NCBI GenBank assembly: GCA_026874595.1
Contig: CM049307.1
Span: 74,686,643-74,750,642 of the forward strand
DNA length: 64,000 bases
Source of the DNA: Sipunculus nudus
Taxonomy: Eukaryota > Annelida > Sipuncula > Golfingiida > Sipunculidae
Reading direction: 5' to 3'
Shown: positions 24,869-46,273 of the stretch, in pieces
How positions within the stretch are numbered: position 1 is the stretch's first letter
Layout of the letters: the number at the start of each line of letters is the position of its first letter
Notes under the pieces: generated by a model
Told to the model about the DNA's origin: nothing
Databases searched by the model: none
What the model saw: the letters and a program-made list of their open reading frames with translations, nothing else
Program-made: the position numbers and the translations under genes

Positions 24869-25052
24869 CAGTGAAACCTCGCTGTGTCGAACTCATGTAA
24901 GTCGAATACCCCGCTTACATCAAAGTTACAGACTCGATATTCCGGACAAATCTAGGTAAACTATAACCAAATAAAACCCACTTGTGTCAAACCTTGGATG
25001 TGTCGAAGTTTTCTGAGGGTCCCTTCAACTTTGACACAACAAGGTTTCACTG
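24869..25052. mobile_element. pogo/Tigger-like MITE, 184 bp
   Basis: Ends CAGTGAAACCTCGCTGTGTC (left) and the inverse of CAGTGAAACCTTGTTGTGTC (right) are terminal inverted repeats with two mismatches over 20 bases. TA follows the right end; the left flank is TC, presumably a mutated TA. The interior repeats TGTCGAA-type words. No coding capacity. Confidence 0.75.
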
Positions 25053-25498
25053 TATATCAGTTGTGGTTTCCACAGCAAATCACATGAAAGTTCAGTATGG
25101 GCTTGAAAAAATTTTTGTCCATTTAAAATAATGAAGATGGAAATTTGATAAACAGAAAAGCTTAAACAGGTTGGTTCCATAATAAACATAATGGGCCACA
25201 ACTGATACAAATTACAATACTCAATAGTTTTTCTCTGTGTGTAAAATGGTTTCAACACGACAACAGTATCACTATGCACTATCAACTATCATACTTCAAT
25301 TTTCACAGGTGGGCCTTATAATGGGCACATCCCCTTGTTTCAGACCAATTTTAGGTAATTTTATCAACCAAAACGCATATACTTTGTTATCTTGGTGGAA
25401 AAATTATAACTGGTGATTCTGAAAACCCAAAATTCAACAGCCTCAGTACAAAGTGACAATGACATGTCAGTGTCAGCTGGGTTGACAGTTGGTCTTAC
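25053..25498 (-). other. start of ZSWIM8-like intron 1
   Basis: The 5' splice site GTAAGACC begins at 25498 on the minus strand. No second exon is visible here. Confidence 0.6.
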
Positions 25499-25676
25499 CT
25501 TTTGCTTTCAAAGGCCCGGAACCAGGAACTCCATTGGGTTTTCTCCAACCTCTCCAATTATTACAAAGACTCTCTGGTTCACTGATCCAAGAACACAGGG
25601 AATCTTCTTCAAATCTGTCGCTGTCTTCGAAGGATAACCGATCCGCGTCAGCCTCCCAATCAAACATAAAATCCAT
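25499..25676 (-). CDS. ZSWIM8: ZSWIM8-like, N-terminal coding exon (59 codons plus 1 nt)
   Basis: ZSWIM8 (EBAX-1 in worm, Dora in fly) is the substrate receptor of a cullin-RING ubiquitin ligase that degrades Argonaute in target-directed microRNA decay. The exon encodes residues 1-59. The core FEDSDRFEEDSLCS at 16-29 and the NWRGWRK block at 40-46 match the N terminus of animal ZSWIM8 proteins as I know them. The start MDFMF aligns with vertebrate MELMF, so ATG 25676 is preferred over the upstream in-frame ATG at 25703; its context (AGAATGG) is good. It ends AAAAG|GTAAGACC, a good donor. The SWIM zinc finger and all later parts lie on exons I could not find within the 25 kb to the left. A single exon leaves a small chance of a gene fragment. 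Confidence 0.85.
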
Positions 25677-27954
25677 TCTTGACAGACCCTGGGCTGATCT
25701 CATACGCCTGTCGAGTCGGGGCCTCGGGACCAAGCGATTTTCGCGACCCGATTTCCACGAGCTTATTCCAGTATGAGATCTATGTGAGCTATGTTGCCAT
25801 CTTTACTATTTGAAAATAAATGTGCAAAACAAAACGGAGCCGAGCGAGCCGAAAATCTGTAGTTTCTGAATAAAATTTTGACGATGTACAGATCTGGTCA
25901 AACCTGCCTACATAACAAAAACACGGGCTCGGTCATCTCCGGGAATAACCGGGATTGGTCGTCCTCTCGTCGAATCTCGTTCAACCGGCCTTGACCTCTA
26001 CATTGTCCACCATAACACAAGCAGGTTCGTGATAATCGAACAGAAAGTTAAATCTGCCACCATCTCCTCCAAAACAAATAATATTACTATTTGACGAAAG
26101 CCTAAAGACACAAGAAATTATGAACTATTGTATGGACCTTGTATTTAATGCCACAACTCAAGAAAGGCTTCGATGTGAGGCTTTAAAGTAGAGGGTTGCC
26201 CAGTATATTTTAGTTTCACGCCTGCGTCAAAATGCTTAGGGATTTTTCCTCGTGTCATAGCAAGTCGGCTGTCACATATTCAAAGCATGACGGAGGAGCT
26301 GATGTACGGTTACTGCCATTTTCATCCTGAAAGCACCGGGTAACGACAAACTTAAAACGCACCTGTGATAAATTGAAAATGAAATCTTGTGACATGGTAG
26401 CCAAGTAAATTAATAATATAATACTACTATTACTAGTAAAGACTTAGGTAGTATGGGCTATGAACAGATCACTCATTCAGATATATAATGTATTATTTTG
26501 GAACAAAACCAATTTCCCAAGAAATTGTCCATTGTAAACCTCCCACAACTAAGACTCTCCCCAATCTTTCCATTAGTAGGCATTACTGTCCGCTCCATAA
26601 AGCCTTAAGTTGCAATAAAGACACCAAAAGGCGAAACAAATGCTTGTTAAAGTTGTTGCGTGGCAGATAGCAGCCAGATAGAGGACAGGCACATCCTGCT
26701 TACCTTTCAAGAATAGGTGAAAGTTTGGATGCCAGGATGGGTCTTTTGAAAATAAATAAACAGGCTACCCACAAGTGCACAACTGGCCTGGTTCACCTGT
26801 CTGGCAATGTTGATGTCTGCCATAAACAGCGCATGTCAGTGACACTGATTGGCTGATGACCACATTTTAAGGGAATCCTCGTAAACAATTGTGAAGTAAA
26901 TTCTTGACTGACATCATGCAGTCAAATAAATAGTGGTTTACAAAAATGAAAACTGGCCTGTCCCCACTGGTAAACGAAGCTTACCTTCTGATCGACCATT
27001 CAGAGGCACCCTTTAAGAGCTATTTAGGTATGTTCTTATGGTTCTTGACTGGCAAAAGTGATGGAGAAGGCCAGCCTTGGTGACTTGTTTCCAGATAAAA
27101 CAGTAGGGCCATAATAGATATATATACACCATACACCACCCAGGCAACAGTAGCAGTGGCCATGGGTGACCATGCCCACAAGAACTGCTATAAAAACAAA
27201 ACATCTGATGGGGCCTTTTGTGTAGGTCTCTTATATTGCACTTTTACCCTTATATCCTGTACCAAGGCTGTCCAGCAATTCTGAGTTGGTGCATGGGAAT
27301 CCTGGTCAAACAGTGTAGAAACATTGAGAAGACACTGTACACACTTTGCAATGTGACAGTTTTCTTTGCAACTGACATTTAAAGAATAAAGACTAGCAGA
27401 GGAAGATAAGGGACTCTTGAGACAGTCCGTTTTAAAGCATGTTGCCGAGAAATGATAGTCTTGTAATAATAGACATTCCTGTGACAGGTATTGTGGTGTA
27501 CACAAACACTGTACACCCTGCAAAATTGAAATCTGTCTGTATTTGGCCCAGTTATCTCCCTTCCCCTTTTGTGAATTGTGAATCAAGCATATTTTGGTTC
27601 CCATGGTGTCTGTGCTTCATGTCATGACTTATGTGGCAGCTAAGTATACTTTAAAGTGGTTGTGGTATGAAATAACCATCACAAATTTTGCAGGTTTAAT
27701 TAAGCAATTGTGTTATGCACTTAAAATTTTTCAGACCAGCAAGCTCGGATAGGAATTTGCTGTTTTGGAAAAAAAAATAAAAATTCACAAAACACAAATT
27801 TGACTGTTCAGAGACAATAAATAACAGAAAAGAATTATTTAACAGATTATTTTGACTGATGTTTGTTGTGTACCAAAAATTTGGTAATGTATACACAGAA
27901 TTTATAATACTTGTATTGGGATGAGTGATCAGTGTGTTTTACTTACTTTTGCAG
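25677..27954. promoter_or_regulatory. divergent promoter region between ZSWIM8 and RPS14
   Basis: About 2.3 kb separates the two start codons. The ZSWIM8-proximal part (25700-26350) is more CpG-rich than the rest of the window (for example CGAGCGAGCCG and TCGTCCTCTCGTCG), as at an unmethylated promoter. RPS14 coding begins just inside an exon whose acceptor ends at 27954, so a non-coding first exon must lie upstream, as in vertebrate RPS14. A pyrimidine stretch near 26240 (GATTTTTCCTCGTG) could be a 5'-TOP start, but I could not fix that exon. The 26700-27650 part looks like unclassified spacer. Confidence 0.5.
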
Positions 27955-27956
27955 GC

Positions 27957-37599
<9,643 letters not shown>

Positions 37600-37627
37600 A
37601 TTTCTGTTATATTCATCTGTATGGCTG

Positions 37628-37633
37628 AATAAA
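37628..37633 (+). terminator. RPS14 polyadenylation signal AATAAA
   Basis: The canonical hexamer lies 29 bases after the stop codon, within GGCTGAATAAAAATGCC. This gives a very short 3' UTR, as usual for ribosomal protein genes. Confidence 0.9.
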
Positions 37634-40396
37634 AATGCCTGCCAAGTAAACATGACTTAGTCTTCTATATAACCAGTGTAGAAGTGGCATTGTCAGGAAT
37701 GACTGCTGAGTGGACATCTATTGTTAATGCTAGGTTTTCCTTTATAAAAACCCTACGACACCCTACTTCTGGCAAGGAAGGTTCAATTCTAAAGTTTTAA
37801 AATGACTAGTTGGTTTTCCAGTTGGAATTGATTTTACAAGTAATTAGCAAAAGATTTATACTCAACCCCCCACCCCATTCTCATTCACACCAACTTAAAT
37901 TTTGAGTTACTTGGAAGTCCATGAATTTGCCTGCATTTCCACAACTCTTAAAATCTGCCATAGAACCTTGTCAGGAGAATTTATCAAATTTACCTCAATT
38001 ACTTTACACTTCATATTCTCTACATCACATATAAATGCTCTTCACTGAATTGTATATGTTCAGTATAAATTATTAATATAAACCTAAGCTTACTTGAAGT
38101 CTTCTATGGGTGACAAATTTCATTTAAATTTAAAAGCCATTTGTGTGTTTATTAGATTAGTCCAATACACCAGTATTAATCTGTATATCTGAAGGGTATT
38201 TTTGGTGTATCAGATGCAGTATTATGATAAAGTGGATGCCCCATTTGAGGTTAAAAACAAAGAGCTCTGATGTCACAGTCAAGTTTATTCAGATTTGAAC
38301 ATGAAAATGGTATCAAAATATTCTTAGCATGAAATGAACCTTTTTAAACAGATTTGGCGATTCATTAATATAAACCATATGAAGTAAACAAATTGTACTT
38401 TATCACATGCAGAGGAAATGCCTTCCAGGAGATGTCATCCCGTTTAGGCAGACAGCCCTGTTTTACAGGTCATAATCTCCAGTCTTGAGATACACAAAGT
38501 AAGATGAAACAAATGTGAAGGATTATTGGAAGTAACCACATAATAGGGATCAGTTTACATCAGATTTAGGGTATAATGTATTTTATGCAAGCAGCCTGGT
38601 GTAAATGTCTGCTGTGCTAATTTTTACCCCCATCACAACTGGTTTGGCAAGGATTTTGTAGCAAACTCGCCAGCCAATATATATATACACTGTACATTCA
38701 GTGTAGTTCTCAAGAAGAATAAGTACCTACAGGTTTGTCCAGTACCCTATCACATGCTTATGAATGGCCTCGGTGATTCTCATATGACCCCCAGTCCTCT
38801 GCAAGAAGCTGGAGTCATTTAATTCAAAATGGAAGATTCTAAAGACCATTCGCAGTTTAGTTTCCCTGTAGACATTATATGTTACTTGGTGTTGTGGGAA
38901 ATGTAAACTTTACAGATACGGACAAGAGACCTGTTGGTCTTATACTGACAGTTGGAAATATTGCATGATATGGGACAATAATGAAACAAAAGATACTGAA
39001 AAAGAACAAAAATCAGCATTGATATAAAATAGATCATTATTATGTCCATAGCCCTGCATCAAGTGTACCCCACTGAAGAAACAGATTTCTGCCACTCTTC
39101 TGAGGGCTTAGAATAAAAAAAGTAAGATTCAGTAATCATAATAAAAGAACTAAGTCTAGACATTTTCTGACTTTGCAAAGGATAAGTGAACACAGGGCTC
39201 TAAAGTTCACTGGGTACCATATTGTGATTGACAGGTTGAGTCATGAAATAAAACTGAAAATACTATGTCAGATGGAGTCTCAACACAGGTGAGGCCATCT
39301 ATAGCTTGCATCTGCTTACAATTAAGTTACAACCATTCCTGAGATATTTGCTGTCAGTATTACAGTATTTATGTGTTCACATGAAATCTTAAAAAGTTTA
39401 TTTGACAGAATTTTAAAAATAAGCAATCTGTATCCTTACACGATCAGTTTTGATTGCTCTGCAGAACTGATTTTGATAATATGACAGCAAGTGTCAACTA
39501 TTTCTGGCATATTAAGGAAATGTGGAAAAATCTTCAGATCGCAGAAAGTAGGTGAACGTGATGTCACATGCAGCTCAAAATGACCAAGCAGCCAACTTAT
39601 CAAAAATCCTCTTCCTCAAAGGATTGTTGACTTATAAGTATGACATGAAAGGCAAAATTTTAATTCTTTATGACTTCTCTTAGCAAAAAAGTAAAAAGAC
39701 CCTTTCAGCCTGCATAAAAACTAGGTCAGCATTGGCAATGCCACCAAAAGCTTGTTGTATATTAATCAAATTAAAATTATCAATATTTCTTCAAAGTTAA
39801 ATGATGGCTGCTGCAGCAGCTGTTGAGGTATTTGGTAAGACAGCAGATGCTGCACCATGGCAGTCCCATCAAGTCACATGATATGTCTCCAAAATTTGGT
39901 TATGATGGGTGGAGGGAATTGTTAGTTACTTATTTTTTAACAAATTTTGCATGTACCAGGCATGTGCACATGAAATCCTAAATATTTACAGTCAAATTTT
40001 AGAAAGACATGAAAACATTTTGAATATGATTCATAATCATTTTATTTCCCCTTGCTCTGTGGCAATGGTGCCAATTATTTGAAAGCCTCGGTGGTCATAT
40101 GCACCCCCATATCTGGAGGATAGATCACTTTGGATCACAGATTGTAGTTGAATGCAGGTGGCACCACCTGCTTATAATAATCAAATAACAGTAATGTGAT
40201 AAATACATCTGGTCATTTGGTCAGCTGTAGGATCCCTAAAAAATCTGATGAGACTTGGAAATAATCATGAAATTTCAAGATTCAATTTGTGAGGAGCTTA
40301 TTTGAAAAAAAAGTAACTTAATTCATCCTCATTTGGTCTTTCTTCCCATAGGATAAAGTTATCATGATATGAAAGCTAAGTGTTAACAGTTTCTAA
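37634..40396. other. intergenic spacer, no recognised gene
   Basis: A short ATG-led stretch at 39814 (MAAAAVEVFG followed by GTAAGAC) could be a mini-exon but is too short to support. A GGTGGCACCACC near-palindrome at 40149 marks repeat-derived sequence. Confidence 0.4.
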
Positions 40397-41445
40397 ACTA
40401 GATATTTCTTGGCACCGCAGGTGCCATGGTATCCCCAGACAATCCCCCTTCCCCCCTTTAAGAATAGGCCCCCCATCTTCAGCTGCATTTACTGACACTT
40501 TGGAAGCGACTATGGTTTCTTCTATCTATCAACTTGAGAAACAATATTTTTCACAAAATATGTGGGCCAATACTGTGAATCACTCTTGAGAAAGAGCATT
40601 ATTTTAGGAAAAGGGAAAGTAGATGGCGCCACCTGTCTGGTTTATGAGAAAATTTTTCCAAGATGGATAGACATGCCAAATTAAAGAACTATACTTTGAA
40701 TTACTCCAGAGATATGAGCAAATTTCACCTAAAGCACATGTACAGATGGATGCCACGCCAAAACAATTGCAGATGGTGCCACCAGTCTTGAGTACAAGAT
40801 TGGGGAGTCCAAGATCTATAGTAAAAAGCACAATTTCAGGCCAAAAGGGCAATTAACACCTCAGAAAAGAGCATTAATTTATTTGACAAAAACAGGAAGG
40901 TAGGTGGCACCACCTGTCTGGTTACAAAAAAAAAAACTTTCCAAGGTGGATGGACATGCCAAATTTCAGACTAATACCTTGCACCACTCTGGAGATATGA
41001 CCAATTTCCACTGAAAGCAAACATGGAATGGACGCCACACACTTGGGATTACAGATAGTGCCACCAGTCTTGAATACAAGGTATCCAAGATCATTAGACA
41101 TGTACAATTTCAGCCCAATCTGTTTATTAGTTTTAGACTTATAATACTCAGTACTGTCAAGTGGCAATGATGTGTAATTAAAAGGCCTGAAAACAAGAAA
41201 AGGACAGAAGGTGGCACCACACTATCCAAGATCTTTGGTCAAGTTTTATTTTTGGATCAATCCATGCAAGATTTATTAAGATATTTAAGAATTTGTGTGT
41301 TTTTCCCAAAAAATGGACCTATTCAAGGTCAAGGTCACTCTCCCAATAAAGCCCATTTTAAAAAGGCTTCGTCCCCTCATCTATATCTATGCACATCAAG
41401 TTTGGTAAAGAAACTCAGCAAAAATGTTCACTAAAGCTGCTGCAT
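40397..41445 (-). mobile_element. Family E element, copy E2, 5'-truncated
   Basis: On the minus strand the 3' end is GTCTGGGGATACC, the hairpin GGCACC-TGC-GGTGCC, AAGAAATAT, then CTAG and TTT, matching E1 nearly base for base. The interior at 41160-41430 matches E1 at 15600-15890 (GGACCTATTCAAGGTCAAGG is shared), and GGTGGCACCACC-type blocks recur. The TGTATCC 5' end is absent; the match fades about 70 bases before A4. Confidence 0.7.
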
Positions 41446-41511
41446 GCAGGGTGAAAATCATGTTAGTCCCACGATAAATGTCTGTAAATTGTTGTGATGT
41501 TTCAGCACTGG

Positions 41512-44500
41512 TTTTTTAGCTCAGCTGACTATAAGTCATCTGAGCTATAGTCGTGGTCCATTGTCCGTCGTCCGTCTGTCTGTCCGTCCGTAGATGTGGC
41601 ACGTTTCGAAACCGTAAGACCTAGGAATCCAAAATTTGGCATAATGTTAGATGTCCCCAAGATCTCCTACCAAGCAGAAAACTGGGTCTTTGCGACTTCG
41701 TTCCTTTGAGAAATTAAGGAAAAACCTCAATTTTTTATTAAAAACCTATTTTTACACTTCACGACTGCCTAATATCAAAACCACTTATTTGATTGTCCTT
41801 ATATGTACCATAAATAATCCTCTATATAGTTCCTATGTACATGTCAGAAATAAGGTCTGTATTATATAATTTAAAAAAGTTATGGGCCCAAACATAATGC
41901 ATTTTGTAAATAAACAGGAAAGAAATTTGATCACTTAACACAAAACTTGTTAAAGATAAGCACTTTTTTTCCAGTAATATAACTTTTATTATTCAAAATT
42001 AAATTGTATACCCAAAATTAGAACAAAATCTTTTAAATTTTTAAAAATATTAGCAAAAATAAATAATTGGTACTGGTACCTTAAATTTTGCCCAACTTTG
42101 ACCATGACACGTTTTTTTTCCTGTAACTGCTGTTGATTTCATTTTCAAAGCATGTTTTTGTTAGCATTTCAACTGTTAACATCAAAAATTTGAAACCAGT
42201 TGATCAAAAACTGTAGATTTTATTCAAGTTTCCAAGCACTACGTCACATATTGTTTACATCAAGCTAGTGTTATGCAGTTTGCTAGAGCTCAGCTCCCCA
42301 GCTTCAGCTCTTAGTTCCTTAAATTTGGCATACAGTTAGATGTCTCCGAAATTCCCTACAATGCCAAGAATTTGGTCACTAGGACTTAATTCCTTCAAGA
42401 TATTAATGAAAACTTCATTTTTCCCTTAAAAACCCATTGTCACACTTCAGGACTGCCTAATATTAAAACCACTGATCTGACTTTGATCATATATAATTTA
42501 CATATTTTTTCTATACATTCGCTATGCACATGCCAGAAATGATGTCAGTATTGTGTAATTGTTTTAAGTTATGGGCCCAAACATAATGGACTTTGAAAAA
42601 AATCAGGAAAAATATTTACTCGTGTTACATGAAAATTATTGAAAATAGAGAGTTTTTTTCAAGTATATAACTTTGTTTAATCAAGATTCAATTGTATACC
42701 AAAAATTAGATCTGTATTTTGTAAATTTATAAGTTATTAGCATAAACATAAAATCAGTACCTTTAATTTTACCCAACTTTGACCAAGGCATGTTTTTTTC
42801 CTGTGGGTACTGTTGATTTAATTTTCACAGCATGTTAACATAAGTATTTTATTTGTTTAAATCTGAAATTTGAAAATAAAAGGTTGAAAATTAGGCTAGT
42901 TATTGAATTTTGTCTTGAGGTTCTGTTGTAGTCACTTGCTTTGTTCCAGATGCAGGTAGGCCACTCCGGGTCACTAGAAGTCAGCTATGCCAGGGTTTCT
43001 GATCTGTTACAGTCACTGGGGGAGATCCCCTGATGTGACAGGTGTACAATTGTTCTCATATCACACCCTCTCCCCCCCAATGAATATATAAATATACATT
43101 TGTATACATGATGTGGTGTTATATGACAAGATTGAGATTTATGATGATGCAATTTAGAATTATGAATCAACATTTATATTCAGAAATATGTTATATTGGA
43201 AATGTATACAAATTGAACTTAAAATAAAAAAATGAGGATCTAATAGAAACATGTGTTCATTATTTTCGAGCCTCAGCAGAATTGGAGATCAGGCTTTGTT
43301 TGCCCTGAATGTATATGCAAAAGTGTTGTTAATCCCACCCCCCCCCCCCCCACCCCCCCACCCCGGATGTTATTGATCCTTTTCACCTCACTGTCACCTT
43401 TGCACTGGGACATTAGTTATTATTGTAAATATGTACAATTTTTTTAATTTGAAAAATAATTGGATTAGAAAAAATTAAGATTTAATTTAAACATATTGCC
43501 TCAGGAGAATGGAACAAAAGTGATCAGCTCTGTCTGTCCATATCTCTCGATTATCATTAAATATATATATTAATTATGAAATTTTTCCTTTAAGCACTGT
43601 TGAAGTAACTTTTATATGCTGTATGTGTATGGATTTAAGCTATTAAAGTCTGAAATTTGAAAGCAACTTATGTATTCAGATGTGTAATATTGCAGATGAA
43701 AAACTTTAAAATATTAAAATATATTATCAGCTTTGTTTGTCTAACAGTCTGTCTGTCCTTTTTTAAATATTATGTAATTGTGAATGTACTATTTAATCCT
43801 GTAAGTATTGTTGAATTAAGTAGAAATCCTATATGTATATACTCTATATTAATACAGAGATGTTGTAACGCCCATCATTCCAGCCCTCCCCCCCCCCACC
43901 CCCACCACCAAGTCCTTGCATCTCGGGACTGGGGACATCAGTTATATTTCAACTGTATACATTTTATAAAATAAAAAATACATATATTTAATAATATATA
44001 TTATGTAAAATAGATCCAATTGAGCAAATGTATAACTACTGAACTGTCAACAATTTGTCAAAAAGCAAGCCAGTGATCATGGTAATAATATACATCTTAT
44101 GTTCACAAACTGCTCACATGCTTCAATTTTGACATTAGAGAATGCATGGTTTGGTCACAAAATATTATTTGCCACAATTTCCTCTTAGACTTGATCTCCA
44201 TTTGATATTAGTTTTTATTTTTACCTTCAAAGTCAACTTCAGCTGAGCACAGTGACCCATAATTATAGCACAATGTCTTGAATGTTTACATCAAGTCATT
44301 GGTTAACAGTGTTCTAGGCTGTTACATAACACCTTCACTCCTTGCCTACTGCTTCTGTGAGTGTCTGGGTCAGGCTGGGTCAGGCAGTAATTACCAGAGA
44401 GCCTTTCTCCTCTCTCTCTTTCCCTTTCCCTCTTTCTCTGGCAGTGTAGCTCTCTTTCTCTCTCTCTTTCTCTCTCTCACCCCTGTGCCTCCCTTCCTCC

Positions 44501-45935
44501 CTCCACCCCATTCTGTCGACAGGTACTATAAACCTGATTTATTAGATATATATGTTGATGCAATTAAGAAATGTGAATCAACTGAAATATTCACATATAT
44601 ATGTTATACTCTAAATGCATAGTTACATTTTTGAACCTGGAAAAAAAATTATTTTATAAAAAAAGGAATTTATGTAAAACTTGTTCATAATTTCCTGGCT
44701 CAGAAGAATGGGAATTAAAATGATTTGCTTTGTTTCTCTAGCTTTCTGCCTGTTTTAAATATTTAATAATATTGAATAAACTTTTTTTCCCTGTAAGCAC
44801 TGATTAATTAAATTTCATATCCTGTACCTATATGCAAGGGTATTGTAACTCCCACCATCCCCTTCCCCCACCCCACTAAGTCCTTGCTCCTTGGCACTGT
44901 GAACAATAGTTCTATTGCTATAGCATAAAATTTAATAATTTGAAGAAAATATATACAGAGAGACAGAGGTATTGTAACTCCCATCACAACCCACCCCCCC
45001 CCCCCCCCATCAAGTCCTTCCGCTGGTGGAGTGGGGACTTTATAGCAACTGTATACATATCATAAAATAGAAAAAAAAGTTTATTAAAATAATTGGATCT
45101 CATTAGACAAATGTGTTGGTCAGATCTTAAAATATTATTTGCAACAATTTCTTCCATAATATCAACCAACCATGGCCTAGATTACCTCTTTCTCTCAGAC
45201 TTTATCTACATTTCATAATATTTTAGATTTTAACCTTCCAGGTGTTTAAGTACTGTTGAATGCTCCATCCCTCTCTCTCTATCTCCTTTTTTCTCTACAT
45301 CCAACCCTCCTTGCTGCCCACACTGTTTCCTTCTCCGAACCCCATCCCAATGTCAGCCTCAGTAAACGAGAACAAGATGAATCAGATATATTCATATTTT
45401 TATATATTGTATAACTATTTGTTACCTATGTACATGCCAGAAATTATGTCAATATTGTGTAATATGCAGACATGGTGGGCATATATATAATGTACCTTGT
45501 CAAGACCTAAGAGATATCATGTCATACAGTCACAATTCATAAATCCCCTCTTCAGCATAGTTAATCCTAACATTATATCTGTCAAATTAATCTTGCGGAC
45601 TTCCATACACTATAGATCCTTCAACAAATAGCCTTATCATCATTCTACCACTGCTTGGTGTACTGTCATTGCATTCATATTTGCTCAAATATATCCCTAT
45701 TTTCAACAGCTTCCAAATAAATAAAAAATAAACCACTATATTTACTCCATATTAATCCACCAGTCAGGTTATTTCATACATCATTTACTCACATATTACA
45801 TTATATTCCTTTATAATAGCCTAACATGTCCAAAATATTCATAAGGTTTGTCGACAAAATATAGTATCACAATGGTGATACATTTATAGTCCAATCATGA
45901 TCAGCTGAGCGCCGTGACCCATGGGTCCCTTGTTT
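41512..45935 (+). mobile_element. Family A element, copy A4
   Basis: The left end TTTTTTAGCTCAGCTGACT has the hairpin partner AGTCATCTGAGCTATAG and a CCGTCTGTCTGTCCGTCC tract. The right end is GATCAGCTGAGCGCCGTGAC, then the rest of the GACCCATGGGTC palindrome and CCTTGTTTTA. The left 370 bases and right 600 match A3. The interior has several diverged modules with C-rich tracts followed by AAGTCCTTG (about 43340, 43885, 44855, 44990). A second, worn 3' end (CAGCTGAGCACAGTGACCCA) at 44240 suggests a composite of two copies. No protein is encoded. Confidence 0.72.
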
Positions 45936-46273
45936 TAGATATTTGGCAACAGATTTGCACTGTATGCAAACATGTGAAATAGTTATATCAACAAACTGTA
46001 AAGTAAAACTGAATATGTAAATTCCTAAATTTATGAAAATTTGTAATAGGTTTAATTTATACAGCTGAGAAAACATCAATTTTGAAAACAATTTAATTTA
46101 TAATCAGTTAGTTCCCCTTGCTATGCAAGACATCATTGCTGCCCCTGATGTGCAACCCAGTGTCCACATTTTCTCACTTATTTGTGGAAAAGTGAAAAAG
46201 ACACCGAGTTGTTTAACACAGTTGGTGCCACCTGCAGGTGATAATCATATATCTGTTATGTGATAAATATGTA
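45936..46273. other. short spacer between A4 and A5
   Basis: It contains TTGGTGCCACCTGCAGGTGA at about 46222, followed by ATAATCATAT and a GATAAATAT block, similar to 40149-40215. No gene. Confidence 0.5.

Noticed and set aside
27188-27604. 138-aa minus-strand ORF between ZSWIM8 and RPS14
   Set aside because: No recognisable family, no splice context and Cys/Ser-rich chance-like composition.
39814-39850. ATG-led mini-exon with a GTAAGAC donor
   Set aside because: About ten alanine-rich codons are too short to support a call.
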